From an uncultured Gammaproteobacteria bacterium (GTDB taxonomy: Bacteria > Pseudomonadota > Gammaproteobacteria > CAIUAS01): DNA of 13,634 nucleotides. The stretch is from positions 1 to 13,634 of the forward strand of contig CAIUAS010000351.1 in assembly GCA_903897205.1 (NCBI GenBank), read 5' to 3'. The notes under the pieces were generated by a model. The model saw only the letters and a program-made list of their open reading frames with translations. It was not told the origin of the DNA and did no database searches. Shown here in pieces: positions 1 through 7,108 of the stretch (within the stretch, counting starts at the first letter, position 1; each line of letters opens with the position of its first letter). A program made the position numbers and the translations under genes.

Positions 1-3000
1 AACCGTTAAGGCATGTTTACGGAAAAAATAGGCCAAGGGATCTGGTGTCTTATAATCGGCAACTTGTAAAATGCCTTCGTCTGCTGCGAAAACAATGATC
101 TTGCTAGGAATACTGGTGCTATATTGAATCGGTAAATTTTGGCCAGGCTGAATTAATTCAGGGGTTACTAAATTAATCTGCACAGTTTGCGTTGCATGAC
201 TTAACTTAAATGGAACAACCGCATAGCTTAATGGACTGAGATAAATTTCATTGGAATCCCAGTCACGCACAAACGCAATATTGACATAACCATTACCTTT
301 AAAATCAGCGGGAATTTTAATCGTTTGCACGCTATTATTGTTAGCTGTTTTAAACCATTTATAGGCGTATACCTTATCGCGTTCAATGGTAATTAAGCCT
401 GCACCGGTATAAGGGGAAATAATTTGCATTTCGATAGTATCGCCTGGCGCATATTCTTGCTTAGCTAATTTAACGTCTAATACTGCATTTTTGGCAACAG
501 GATTACCACTTTCACCCACCACTGAAAAATAGAGTTTGCTTAAGGCATTACCGTTGGCATCCATTATTATCAAGGCATAATCACCGATGGTTTTAGTCGG
601 TAAGTTATAGCGACTACCCGTGGCGGCAATAGAAAAATCGGTGGCATTAAGCGGCATTTCTTGTTGCACCGATTGATAGTGATAAGTTCCATCCGGTTTT
701 TTTACTAAGGTAGAAATTGTTTTTACGCTTAATAATTGCAGCTTTAGCTTATTTAAAGCAATTTGCTTTAAGGCAGGATTAATCGCTATAAAATTAACAC
801 TGTGCTGACTATTTTGTTTTAAATAACTTAAATCACTATCCGGTTTATACCCCACTAAATAATTGAGCGGCGTAACCAGCATAGAAGTTTCTGCGCTAAC
901 GCCGCGCCCACCATCGGCTTCAAAGCCTTCCGCTAAAAATTTTAGTTGATAAGTTGCTTTAGCAAAACTTTCCAAATTTAGCTTAAATTCAACTTCACCT
1001 TTTGCATCCGATTTTGTTGCTGTTAAATTTTCAGTAAATGCTTTTGGAGGTTGTTTAGGATCCAGCAATGGATCAACAAATTGGTAAGCTGCATACGCTG
1101 CAAAATATAAACTTCTAGGCGCTAAAATAATTTTGGCGGTCACGCGTCGATCGGTTGCTGCCGTACCAAATAAATTTAATAATTTTATTTTTGCTTTTAA
1201 ACCCACCGGCGAAAACCAGCCAACGGGTTGCGTACCGAAATCACCTGGCGCCGGAATTAATTGCGCCTGCATTTTCAATCGATCCGGTAAAAATTCTTCT
1301 ACGCGTGCGCTGGTTGCACCTAATAAACCATCCTTTTTACCCTCTTTAATTAAATAAAGACTGACATTGTATTCGCCCGTGGGCGCGGTGGCGTCTGGCT
1401 TATAGTCCAAGGTAAAAAAGCCATTTTCGGGCAACGTTGTTTTTTGATCGACTACCGTAGCGCCCCGTGGATCCGTGATAATTGCTTCCACCGGTAATCC
1501 GGTAGGCTGCCCCTGTCCAAATTGTTTTTTAACAATAATACCGACGTGAACATTATCACCTGGGCGATAAATGCCTCGATCAGAAAATAAATAAGCGGTT
1601 AATTGATTACTATCTCTTTCTTCACTAACGCCACCAATATCAAAGCGCGAATAATTTAATTGTCTGTCGTAGCGGTCAAATGGAACAAAAGAAATATCCT
1701 TAGCTTTTTGCACTAAAAAAACTGTGGGGGCTTGATCATTTTTAAAATCGTTAACCGATGGCAAGTTAACATGACCTTCGCTATCTGTCGTTGCACTGGC
1801 AATAGGCAAACCATTTCTACCTAAAACGCTCACCTTAGCATCAGCTACTGGCGTGCCCTGCGCAATAGACTGCACAAATACATCATGCGTATCATTCGCA
1901 TTATTTTTAACTAGCACCCCCAAGTCGGTAATTAAAATTAATTGGGCCTTTTCGGTGCCCATTGAAACATCGTATTTTGGATCCCATGCTTGCGCTTTTA
2001 ATAAAAACAATCCGACTGCATTAGTGGCTTTATCACCTAAATATTGCTTTAAATCTAGGGTGCTATATTGTAGTTCATTCGAACCATCGACATTAAATGG
2101 ACGTTTTTCCGTAAAGATTTGACCAATATCATTTTCATTAAAATGATCGCTAATAAATTTAGGATTTTGATAATTACCATAAGTTTGACTAACCAGATAA
2201 TTAATATCTTTGGCTAATATTCTAGCGATAGAAAATTTGATGAGAGGAATTCCTCGCACCGCGACTGTTATTTTTTTCTCACTGCTTAAGGCCATTAAAG
2301 CGCCTTTATGAAGAAATTTAATTTCTTGCGGATAGGCAGGCGCTTGCACGACGGTAGCGTAATCTTTGTTTAAATGAAATTCGCCTATCCCAGGCAAGCC
2401 CTGGTCAATTTTGATATACAATGCATTAGGTGTCTTTACCTTTAATTTGAAGCTGTGCAAAGTAGGATACGGATGGGGTTCAGGCAACGCTTGCAAGTTA
2501 AGCGGTGTTGCCAGTTTTAAAACAGCTGGCGTTACCTCGCCAGGGTTACTCCACTGATAATCCACTATGGCATTTTGGTATGAACTAGCAGGGTAATCTT
2601 TAGGCAGCGCATAAACTTGTAAATATTTTTGTAATTGTGCTGCTGTTACACCTAAGGCTGTTTCAATATTAATGACTTGCTCAGGATTATCATTTTCATC
2701 TCTAACGATCATGGGTTTGACATCGTTGACTTGTAAAAAGCTACCAACATCAGGAATTAATACTTTTTTGGTTATTCGCTCATGGGTTTTACCGAGACCA
2801 TTTATGGCTTGCACTTCTTTTGCAATAGTCAATTCCATAAAACGCGGCACCGTTGGCAAAGTAATAGGGGCCGATTGAATATATGCGGTTCGTTTATTTT
2901 CGTCATAAGAAAAACTAACGGGATATTGTTGCGCCGCTAAATTTAATTGATCATTTTTAATTTCCTGGAAAATTAATTTAGTATTTTTTTCTAAACTCTT

Positions 3001-3657
3001 GCTATCGACAGGAAAATTAAATTGGAGGGTACCTACTATTTTTTGTAACTGTGGATTAGTTAAATCTTTATAAAATTTTAATTCAGTAATTTCTGCATGC
3101 AAAGGCAGCGTAGAAAAATCATAACGGTATTGCGCCATTTTTATTTCTTTTGCAAATACCTTTTTAGCAAAGTTAATTTGATATTTTTGCGCGGCGGGCC
3201 AATCCTGGGTTGGCGTAAATACTAACTCACTATCAGTTTGCCAGCGCCACTGGCCCGTTAATGCAGGAACGGTGGTAATGCCTTGTGTAACAGGCTTACC
3301 AATCTCAGCCAGCGGCGCTACTGAACGCGCAATGAAACCACGCTCAGTTTGAATGCCAAAATCAATCACTACTGGCCCTGGAACCAGAATTTTATCGACA
3401 ACTGGCGTAACTGGTGGCGACGTTATATTAGCAGTAACTCGGATAGGTTTAGGTTGCATGCTATACCAATAATAGCCACCAGCAACAATAACCACGGAAG
3501 CCGTTAATATTAATAAAACACTAAGGCACACTTTTTTATGCACATGCCAACACTGACTTAAACTACCCCGCAAGGACTGCAACCAGGCTGGACTGCTCCA
3601 ACTAATTTCGCCAAATATGCGTGTGACTAATTGTGCTAAATAATTTTTTATTGCCAC
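1..3657 (-). CDS. Bacterial alpha-2-macroglobulin family protein, membrane-anchored, C-terminus missing
   Basis: The reading frame stays open for 1219 codons and runs off the left edge, so only the N-terminal part is present. Family members are periplasmic protease traps of about 1500-2000 residues. Seen: a 42-residue basic and polar N-terminus, one hydrophobic segment at about 43-65 followed by WYSMQP, an MG1-like start with GQWRW at 135-139 and an FTPTQDWPA stretch just after it, the family signature DRGIYRPGD at 693-701 (MG2 domain), and the DEGIL...KTPDP stretch at 1193-1205 near the end of the bait-region domain. The A2M and thioester domains lie beyond the window, so CxEQ cannot be checked. 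The start is GTG at 3657: AAGGA sits 7 nt upstream, and an in-frame TAA two codons earlier excludes any longer form. No lipobox is present, unlike E. coli YfhM, so anchoring by an uncleaved signal-anchor helix is inferred. The frame was spot-checked at several places and is unbroken. Confidence 0.9.
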   Translation of the reverse strand, partial: MAIKNYLAQLVTRIFGEISWSSPAWLQSLRGSLSQCWHVHKKVCLSVLLILTASVVIVAGGYYWYSMQPKPIRVTANITSPPVTPVVDKILVPGPVVIDFGIQTERGFIARSVAPLAEIGKPVTQGITTVPALTGQWRWQTDSELVFTPTQDWPAAQKYQINFAKKVFAKEIKMAQYRYDFSTLPLHAEITELKFYKDLTNPQLQKIVGTLQFNFPVDSKSLEKNTKLIFQEIKNDQLNLAAQQYPVSFSYDENKRTAYIQSAPITLPTVPRFMELTIAKEVQAINGLGKTHERITKKVLIPDVGSFLQVNDVKPMIVRDENDNPEQVINIETALGVTAAQLQKYLQVYALPKDYPASSYQNAIVDYQWSNPGEVTPAVLKLATPLNLQALPEPHPYPTLHSFKLKVKTPNALYIKIDQGLPGIGEFHLNKDYATVVQAPAYPQEIKFLHKGALMALSSEKKITVAVRGIPLIKFSIARILAKDINYLVSQTYGNYQNPKFISDHFNENDIGQIFTEKRPFNVDGSNELQYSTLDLKQYLGDKATNAVGLFLLKAQAWDPKYDVSMGTEKAQLILITDLGVLVKNNANDTHDVFVQSIAQGTPVADAKVSVLGRNGLPIASATTDSEGHVNLPSVNDFKNDQAPTVFLVQKAKDISFVPFDRYDRQLNYSRFDIGGVSEERDSNQLTAYLFSDRGIYRPGDNVHVGIIVKKQFGQGQPTGLPVEAIITDPRGATVVDQKTTLPENGFFTLDYKPDATAPTGEYNVSLYLIKEGKKDGLLGATSARVEEFLPDRLKMQAQLIPAPGDFGTQPVGWFSPVGLKAKIKLLNLFGTAATDRRVTAKIILAPRSLYFAAYAAYQFVDPLLDPKQPPKAFTENLTATKSDAKGEVEFKLNLESFAKATYQLKFLAEGFEADGGRGVSAETSMLVTPLNYLVGYKPDSDLSYLKQNSQHSVNFIAINPALKQIALNKLKLQLLSVKTISTLVKKPDGTYHYQSVQQEMPLNATDFSIAATGSRYNLPTKTIGDYALIIMDANGNALSKLYFSVVGESGNPVAKNAVLDVKLAKQEYAPGDTIEMQIISPYTGAGLITIERDKVYAYKWFKTANNNSVQTIKIPADFKGNGYVNIAFVRDWDSNEIYLSPLSYAVVPFKLSHATQTVQINLVTPELIQPGQNLPIQYSTSIPSKIIVFAADEGILQVADYKTPDPLAYFFRKHALTV

Positions 3658-3664
3658 AGGTTAA

Positions 3665-3669
3665 TCCTT
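3665..3669 (-). promoter_or_regulatory. Shine-Dalgarno AAGGA that fixes the GTG start of the macroglobulin gene
   Basis: On the minus strand AAGGA precedes GTG (3657-3655) by 7 nt. The only nearby ATG (3672-3670) is in the same frame but is followed after two codons by TAA, so it cannot start the protein. The GTG is therefore the first usable start. Confidence 0.75.
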
Positions 3670-3670
3670 C

Positions 3671-3712
3671 ATGAGTAATAGATATTTTTTATTTTATCTT
3701 TTTTTTACTCAT
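3671..3712. repeat. 8-bp inverted repeat with AT-rich loop upstream of the macroglobulin gene
   Basis: ATGAGTAA (3671-3678) is the reverse complement of TTACTCAT (3705-3712). A shorter nested pair, AGATA (3680-3684) and TATCT (3695-3699), lies inside. The structure sits immediately upstream of the Shine-Dalgarno of the macroglobulin gene. It could be an operator or a leader hairpin. The loop is almost all A/T, so chance is also possible. Confidence 0.35.
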
Positions 3713-3762
3713 AAACCCATTACCATTAATAAGCTATTTTCTTAGTTTTATAATCTTGCTTA

Positions 3763-3794
3763 TATAAAAAACTCGGCTGCTTGCGGCCGAGTTT
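3763..3794 (-). terminator. Rho-independent terminator of hpt
   Basis: A 9-bp stem (AAACTCGGC at 3769-3777 with GCCGAGTTT at 3786-3794) has an 8-nt loop and, read on the minus strand, runs straight into a T-rich tract. It lies 47 bp past the hpt stop codon. It separates the nagZ-hpt unit from the macroglobulin gene, which must then have its own promoter in the AT-rich 3658-3760 stretch. I could not identify a convincing promoter there. Confidence 0.85.
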
Positions 3795-3841
3795 AAAATT
3801 ATAAAAAGTTTTAAGCGAATTATTTTTTAGATGGCTTAATA

Positions 3842-4402
3842 TTATTGATGTTCAGGTGCTACCACGTAAATGCCTGGGGCATTACGTAAATAGCCTTCGT
3901 AATCCATGCCATAACCAAAGACAAATCCATCTTCCATGGCAATACCAGTAAAATCAGCTTTTGCTGGGCCGCCTGGTAAGCGTGTTTGTTTTTTATCTAA
4001 TAAAACAGCGGTGCATACTTCGCTGGCGCCTTGTGCCTTGCAATAATCTACTAGCGCCGCCAGGGTAATGCCGCCATCTAAAATATCATCAATGATTAAT
4101 ACAGCACGATTTTGCAAAGACACGCGTGGTTTTACTAGCCACTCTAATTCGCCACCGCGAGTCACACCATTGTAACGGGTTGCATGCACATAATCGATTT
4201 CCAGGTGAAAATTGAGGCGCGGCAATAAATTCCCCGCAGGAATTAATCCGCCTATCATGACACATAATAAAATAGGATTTTTATCCGCTAATTTTTCCGT
4301 AATTTCCACTGCCATTTTATCCAATGCAACTTCAATTTCCTGCTTGGTATAAAGGCAAGTTGCTTTTTCATAAACTTCTTTAATTTTATTAGGGAGTTGC
4401 AT
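3842..4402 (-). CDS. hpt: Hypoxanthine(-guanine) phosphoribosyltransferase
   Basis: This cytosolic purine-salvage enzyme transfers the phosphoribosyl group of PRPP to hypoxanthine (and guanine), giving IMP or GMP. At 186 residues it is the usual length for type I PRTases. Seen: the PRPP-binding motif VLIIDDILDGGIT at 101-113 with the two adjacent aspartates, a MIGGLIP loop near 49-55, LLDKK at 134-138 carrying the base-contacting lysine of HPRTs, and FVFGYGMDY at 160-168 matching the family's late FVxGYGxDY motif. The ATG has AAAGG 6 nt upstream. It follows nagZ by 12 nt on the same strand, so the two are probably co-transcribed from upstream of nagZ, and it is closed by the hairpin at 3763-3794. 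Preference for hypoxanthine over guanine cannot be read from the sequence. Confidence 0.93.
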   Translation of the reverse strand: MQLPNKIKEVYEKATCLYTKQEIEVALDKMAVEITEKLADKNPILLCVMIGGLIPAGNLLPRLNFHLEIDYVHATRYNGVTRGGELEWLVKPRVSLQNRAVLIIDDILDGGITLAALVDYCKAQGASEVCTAVLLDKKQTRLPGGPAKADFTGIAMEDGFVFGYGMDYEGYLRNAPGIYVVAPEHQ

Positions 4403-4414
4403 AAGGTACCTTTT

Positions 4415-5437
4415 TTAATTTAATGTTTGTAATAAATTGACCGCTTCATGCCATTTTGGCATGTTTATTAAATCTGCTCGCGTGATTGAACCTTGTCCAT
4501 GCATTGCCTGCAGACGCTGTTGCATTTGCTGAGTGCTTTTAAATCCATCGCGTTCTAATCGCTCAATAACGCTTATTGCACCGACTCTATCATTGCACAC
4601 CAAAACCATATCACAACCTGCTGCAAAAGCCACTTTCGCGCGCGCTGGCATATCGCCAATTTGGCTGGCGCCTTTCATCGATAAATCGTCACTAAAAATA
4701 GCACCCTCAAACTTTAAACGCTCACGCAAAACAGTTTGCAACCAAAACTTCGAAAAACCTGCTGGCATAGGATCCACAGCAGAATAAATAACATGAGCCG
4801 GCATTATACCTGCAAGCGCTTGCTTGGTTAAACTAACAAATGGAATTAAATCATCTTTTTCAATGGCGCTATAGGAACGTGTATCGATGGGAATATCAAT
4901 ATGTGAATCCGCCGCAATAGAACCATGTCCTGGAAAATGTTTTCCCACCGCCGCCATTCCTGCACTTTGCATGCCTTTGATGTAAATACTGGCTAATTCA
5001 CTAATTATTTTTGGATCGCGGCTAAAAGCGCGCTCACCAATAACCTGGCTAATATTTTTATTAACATCTAGTACTGGAGCAAAACTAAAATCCATTCCCA
5101 TTGCCCGCAATTCTATTGCCATAAGCCAACCATGTATTTCAGCTAATTGTTTAGCTTGTGCTGGCTGAGCTTGATAAAGATCGCCTATTTTTCCAAGCGC
5201 TGGTAATGGAGTAAAACCTTCCCTAAATCGCTGTACGCGCCCACCTTCATGATCAACTGCAATTAAAAGATGCGCAAGTTTTAATTGCCGAATTTGCTGT
5301 AATAGATTTTCTAATTGCTTAGGCGATTCATAATTGCGGGTAAATAAAATAATACCGCCCACTTGTGGATGCATTAATAATTCTTTTTCTTCTGGGCTTA
5401 ATTCTAAGCCAACTAAGTCAAGCATAACAGCGCGCAT
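4415..5437 (-). CDS. nagZ: Beta-N-acetylglucosaminidase NagZ (GH3)
   Basis: NagZ removes the non-reducing GlcNAc from GlcNAc-anhydroMurNAc (peptides) in the cytoplasm during peptidoglycan recycling. It thereby influences ampC induction where AmpR exists. At 340 residues it is the typical single-domain proteobacterial size. Seen: DHEGGRVQRF at 62-71, GERAFSRDP at 134-142, KHFPGHG at 166-172, the D-S-H dyad at 177-179 that serves as acid/base in NagZ-type GH3 enzymes, and FSDDLSM at 248-254 containing the nucleophile aspartate. No signal peptide is seen, in keeping with a cytosolic enzyme. The start is supported by GAGGA 4 nt upstream (slightly tight spacing) and by alignment of MRAVMLDLVG with the usual NagZ start (MxPVMLDVxG). 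The gene begins about 30 nt past the T-tract-bearing hairpin of the porin gene, so it probably has its own promoter in that short gap. Confidence 0.95.
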   Translation of the reverse strand: MRAVMLDLVGLELSPEEKELLMHPQVGGIILFTRNYESPKQLENLLQQIRQLKLAHLLIAVDHEGGRVQRFREGFTPLPALGKIGDLYQAQPAQAKQLAEIHGWLMAIELRAMGMDFSFAPVLDVNKNISQVIGERAFSRDPKIISELASIYIKGMQSAGMAAVGKHFPGHGSIAADSHIDIPIDTRSYSAIEKDDLIPFVSLTKQALAGIMPAHVIYSAVDPMPAGFSKFWLQTVLRERLKFEGAIFSDDLSMKGASQIGDMPARAKVAFAAGCDMVLVCNDRVGAISVIERLERDGFKSTQQMQQRLQAMHGQGSITRADLINMPKWHEAVNLLQTLN

Positions 5438-5479
5438 ACATTCCTCTATCGGATCAAATTAAAGCAGTTTAATTATTAA

Positions 5480-5507
5480 AAAAAAAGGCGAGTGTCCTCG
5501 CCTTTTT
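5480..5507 (-). terminator. Rho-independent terminator of the FadL-like gene
   Basis: A near-perfect hairpin: AAAAAGGCGAG (5482-5492), loop TGTC, CTCGCCTTTTT (5497-5507). On the minus strand it ends in a run of nine T. It lies 17 bp after the stop codon of the FadL-like gene and isolates it from nagZ. The stem is symmetric enough to stop plus-strand transcription too, but no plus-strand gene precedes it. Confidence 0.9.
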
Positions 5508-5524
5508 AAAGCTAATAAAATTAA

Positions 5525-6874
5525 CTACGTAATGTCCCATGTTAACTGGGCGCCAATGATATCAGCATGGTTGTAGAATTTACCATTGGTAATAGCATCC
5601 TGCGAACCGCTTTGCGCATCTAAATTAACTTTTGCCTCTTTAACAAATAAGTGTGTCCAACCTACGTCAACACCTAATGTTTTAATCGCTTGATAGTGCG
5701 CACCAAAAGCAATCGCATAACGATCAGAATCAGGTAAGCGTACACCACGATAAGCGTCTTTAACGGGCGATTGATCGTAGCCTGCGCCAGCTCGTAATAT
5801 CCACTTGTCTGCTGGACGATAATTCGCGCCCACTGCCACACGCCAGGTATTACGGAAATGGTTTGGCATGTTGACTACGATTTGCGGATACGATAGCGGT
5901 ATTGTTGCGGCAACGCCCTGGACGTTTTGTATATGCAATTCGTCATTGAAGAAGCTCCATTGCGTATAAACAAGGCTGCCATCGATAGACCATTGCTGAT
6001 TAATATCATGATATCCGCTTAGCTCTGTCCATGGCGGTAAAGTCACATTGGTTTCAAGACTGTTGTTACTAGATACACCTGGCTCATTGACATTAGCTTG
6101 ATTGGCTAATGGGCCGGTTAATTTACTGGTCCCTGTCACATCAAAATGAACTTGGGAATGATAAGCCAAGCCTACACGTGTGTGTGGCGTAAATTGATAT
6201 AAAACACCGGCGTGCCAACCATAGCCCCAAGCACTGCCTTTGTTAGTGCTTTGAGTGTTTAGTGCCGGCGAAATGATAGGTATGCCAACGGTACCATTTA
6301 AAGTCGCGTCTAAATGTTCTGCATCAAACCCTGCACCAATCGATAATTTGTCATTTACTTTAAAGGCTAAACTGGGGCTTAAATCAATGGTTTCTAATTG
6401 AGAGTCGGTTGCTGAGTAATTAACCAGCGAGTTATCGCCGTAATTTGTTACCAAGCCAAAGGGGGCGCTCACACTAAAGCCAAATGCCCAATTATCCGCT
6501 AAGGGTGTTACATAATGAAAAGCTGGAACGTATTTAGTGCCGCCGCCTTGGGCAGTTCCATGTTGTGGAGGAGAGCCGAAAGATGACATTGCCCATGTTT
6601 CCGTCCCTTTAAATTTAATATCGGTAATAATGGCATTAGTTGACAAGACAATTTGCTGATTGGGAATAAGTACCATGCCGGCCGGATTAGAAAAAGCGGT
6701 GCTTGCATCATTAGCAATAGCAGCAGCGCCCGCACCAAAATTACCTACATTGACGCCGTTGTATTCAAACAGTTGAAAAGCAGATGCATTTGCATTCATA
6801 CATACGCTGGCCAAAACACCCGCCATGCTTGCGCTCAATAAATATCTTTTGATTGCGCGTTTATTCATAAGCAT
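5525..6874 (-). CDS. Outer-membrane hydrophobic-compound transporter, OmpP1/FadL/TodX family
   Basis: FadL-family beta barrels carry long-chain fatty acids or aromatic hydrocarbons across the outer membrane. From ATG 6874 the protein has 449 residues, the usual family size. Seen: a signal peptide (basic MNKRAIKR, hydrophobic core, ANA at 28-30) with likely cleavage before SAFQLFEYNG. This resembles the mature FadL N-terminal hatch start. The family NPAG motif is at 63-66, and long amphipathic strand-like stretches follow to the end. The C-terminus is WDIT and not an aromatic residue, which is unusual for an outer-membrane protein. The open frame extends up to 6955, but the extra residues are not signal-like and overlap the likely promoter. 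Starts at 6874 (GAGG, 6 nt spacing) and 6868 (GGAG, 8 nt) are equally credible. Substrate is not determinable from sequence. Confidence 0.9.
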   Translation of the reverse strand: MLMNKRAIKRYLLSASMAGVLASVCMNANASAFQLFEYNGVNVGNFGAGAAAIANDASTAFSNPAGMVLIPNQQIVLSTNAIITDIKFKGTETWAMSSFGSPPQHGTAQGGGTKYVPAFHYVTPLADNWAFGFSVSAPFGLVTNYGDNSLVNYSATDSQLETIDLSPSLAFKVNDKLSIGAGFDAEHLDATLNGTVGIPIISPALNTQSTNKGSAWGYGWHAGVLYQFTPHTRVGLAYHSQVHFDVTGTSKLTGPLANQANVNEPGVSSNNSLETNVTLPPWTELSGYHDINQQWSIDGSLVYTQWSFFNDELHIQNVQGVAATIPLSYPQIVVNMPNHFRNTWRVAVGANYRPADKWILRAGAGYDQSPVKDAYRGVRLPDSDRYAIAFGAHYQAIKTLGVDVGWTHLFVKEAKVNLDAQSGSQDAITNGKFYNHADIIGAQLTWDIT

Positions 6875-6926
6875 TACTCCCCTCGCTTTTAGAAACTTGA
6901 TACGTTGATAAAACATTGCGGCTGCT

Positions 6927-6971
6927 ACTCTAACACAGAGAAATATCGCTGGCAAAAGTAACAGATGGCAA
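6927..6971 (-). promoter_or_regulatory. Tandem sigma70-like promoters for the FadL-like gene
   Basis: On the minus strand TTGCCA (6955-6950), a 17-bp spacer and TAGAGT (6932-6927) form one candidate. A second copy of TTGCCA (6971-6966), an 18-bp spacer and GATATT (6947-6942) forms another. Each -35 matches consensus at 5 of 6 positions and each -10 at 4 of 6. Either would give a 50-70 nt leader before ATG 6874. This supports the shorter start over the one at 6955. Prediction by eye only. Confidence 0.45.
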
Positions 6972-6986
6972 CTTATCTTTGAGCGA

Positions 6987-7013
6987 GCTTAATTACGATA
7001 AGCGCTTAATTAC
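6987..7013. repeat. 10-bp direct repeat with central palindrome in the divergent spacer, possible operator
   Basis: GCTTAATTAC occurs at 6987-6996 and again at 7004-7013, a period of 17 bp. Between and overlapping them is the perfect 10-bp palindrome TAAGCGCTTA (6999-7008). The element lies between the FadL-like gene (-) and the histidine kinase gene (+), just upstream of the -35 boxes proposed for the former. Such spacing is compatible with a dimeric regulator. The neighbouring FixJ-type protein is an obvious but unproven candidate. Confidence 0.45.
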
Positions 7014-7108
7014 AGTAAGATTTTATTTAAAAATAATGGTAAAATTTTTTCGCTTTTTATTTTAGCTTTCCCTCTCACTCTATTGAAAATAAGCATCAGG
7101 CAGGCCAA

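Noticed and set aside
1133..2878. Several plus-strand open frames of 64-89 codons at 1133-1357, 1853-2122 and 2672-2878
   Set aside because: They lie antisense to a continuous macroglobulin reading frame with clear family motifs, and their translations have no domain-like character.
3661..3672. Three-codon leader ORF (ATG AAG GAT TAA) before the macroglobulin GTG
   Set aside because: Its second and third codons simply are the Shine-Dalgarno of the real gene, it has no ribosome site of its own, and the length is trivial.
6875..6955. 27-residue longer start for the FadL-like protein (MPAIFLCVRV...)
   Set aside because: It would bury the signal peptide, has no good Shine-Dalgarno, and overlaps the candidate promoter. 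Starts at 6874 or 6868 have a purine-rich GAGGGGAG upstream.
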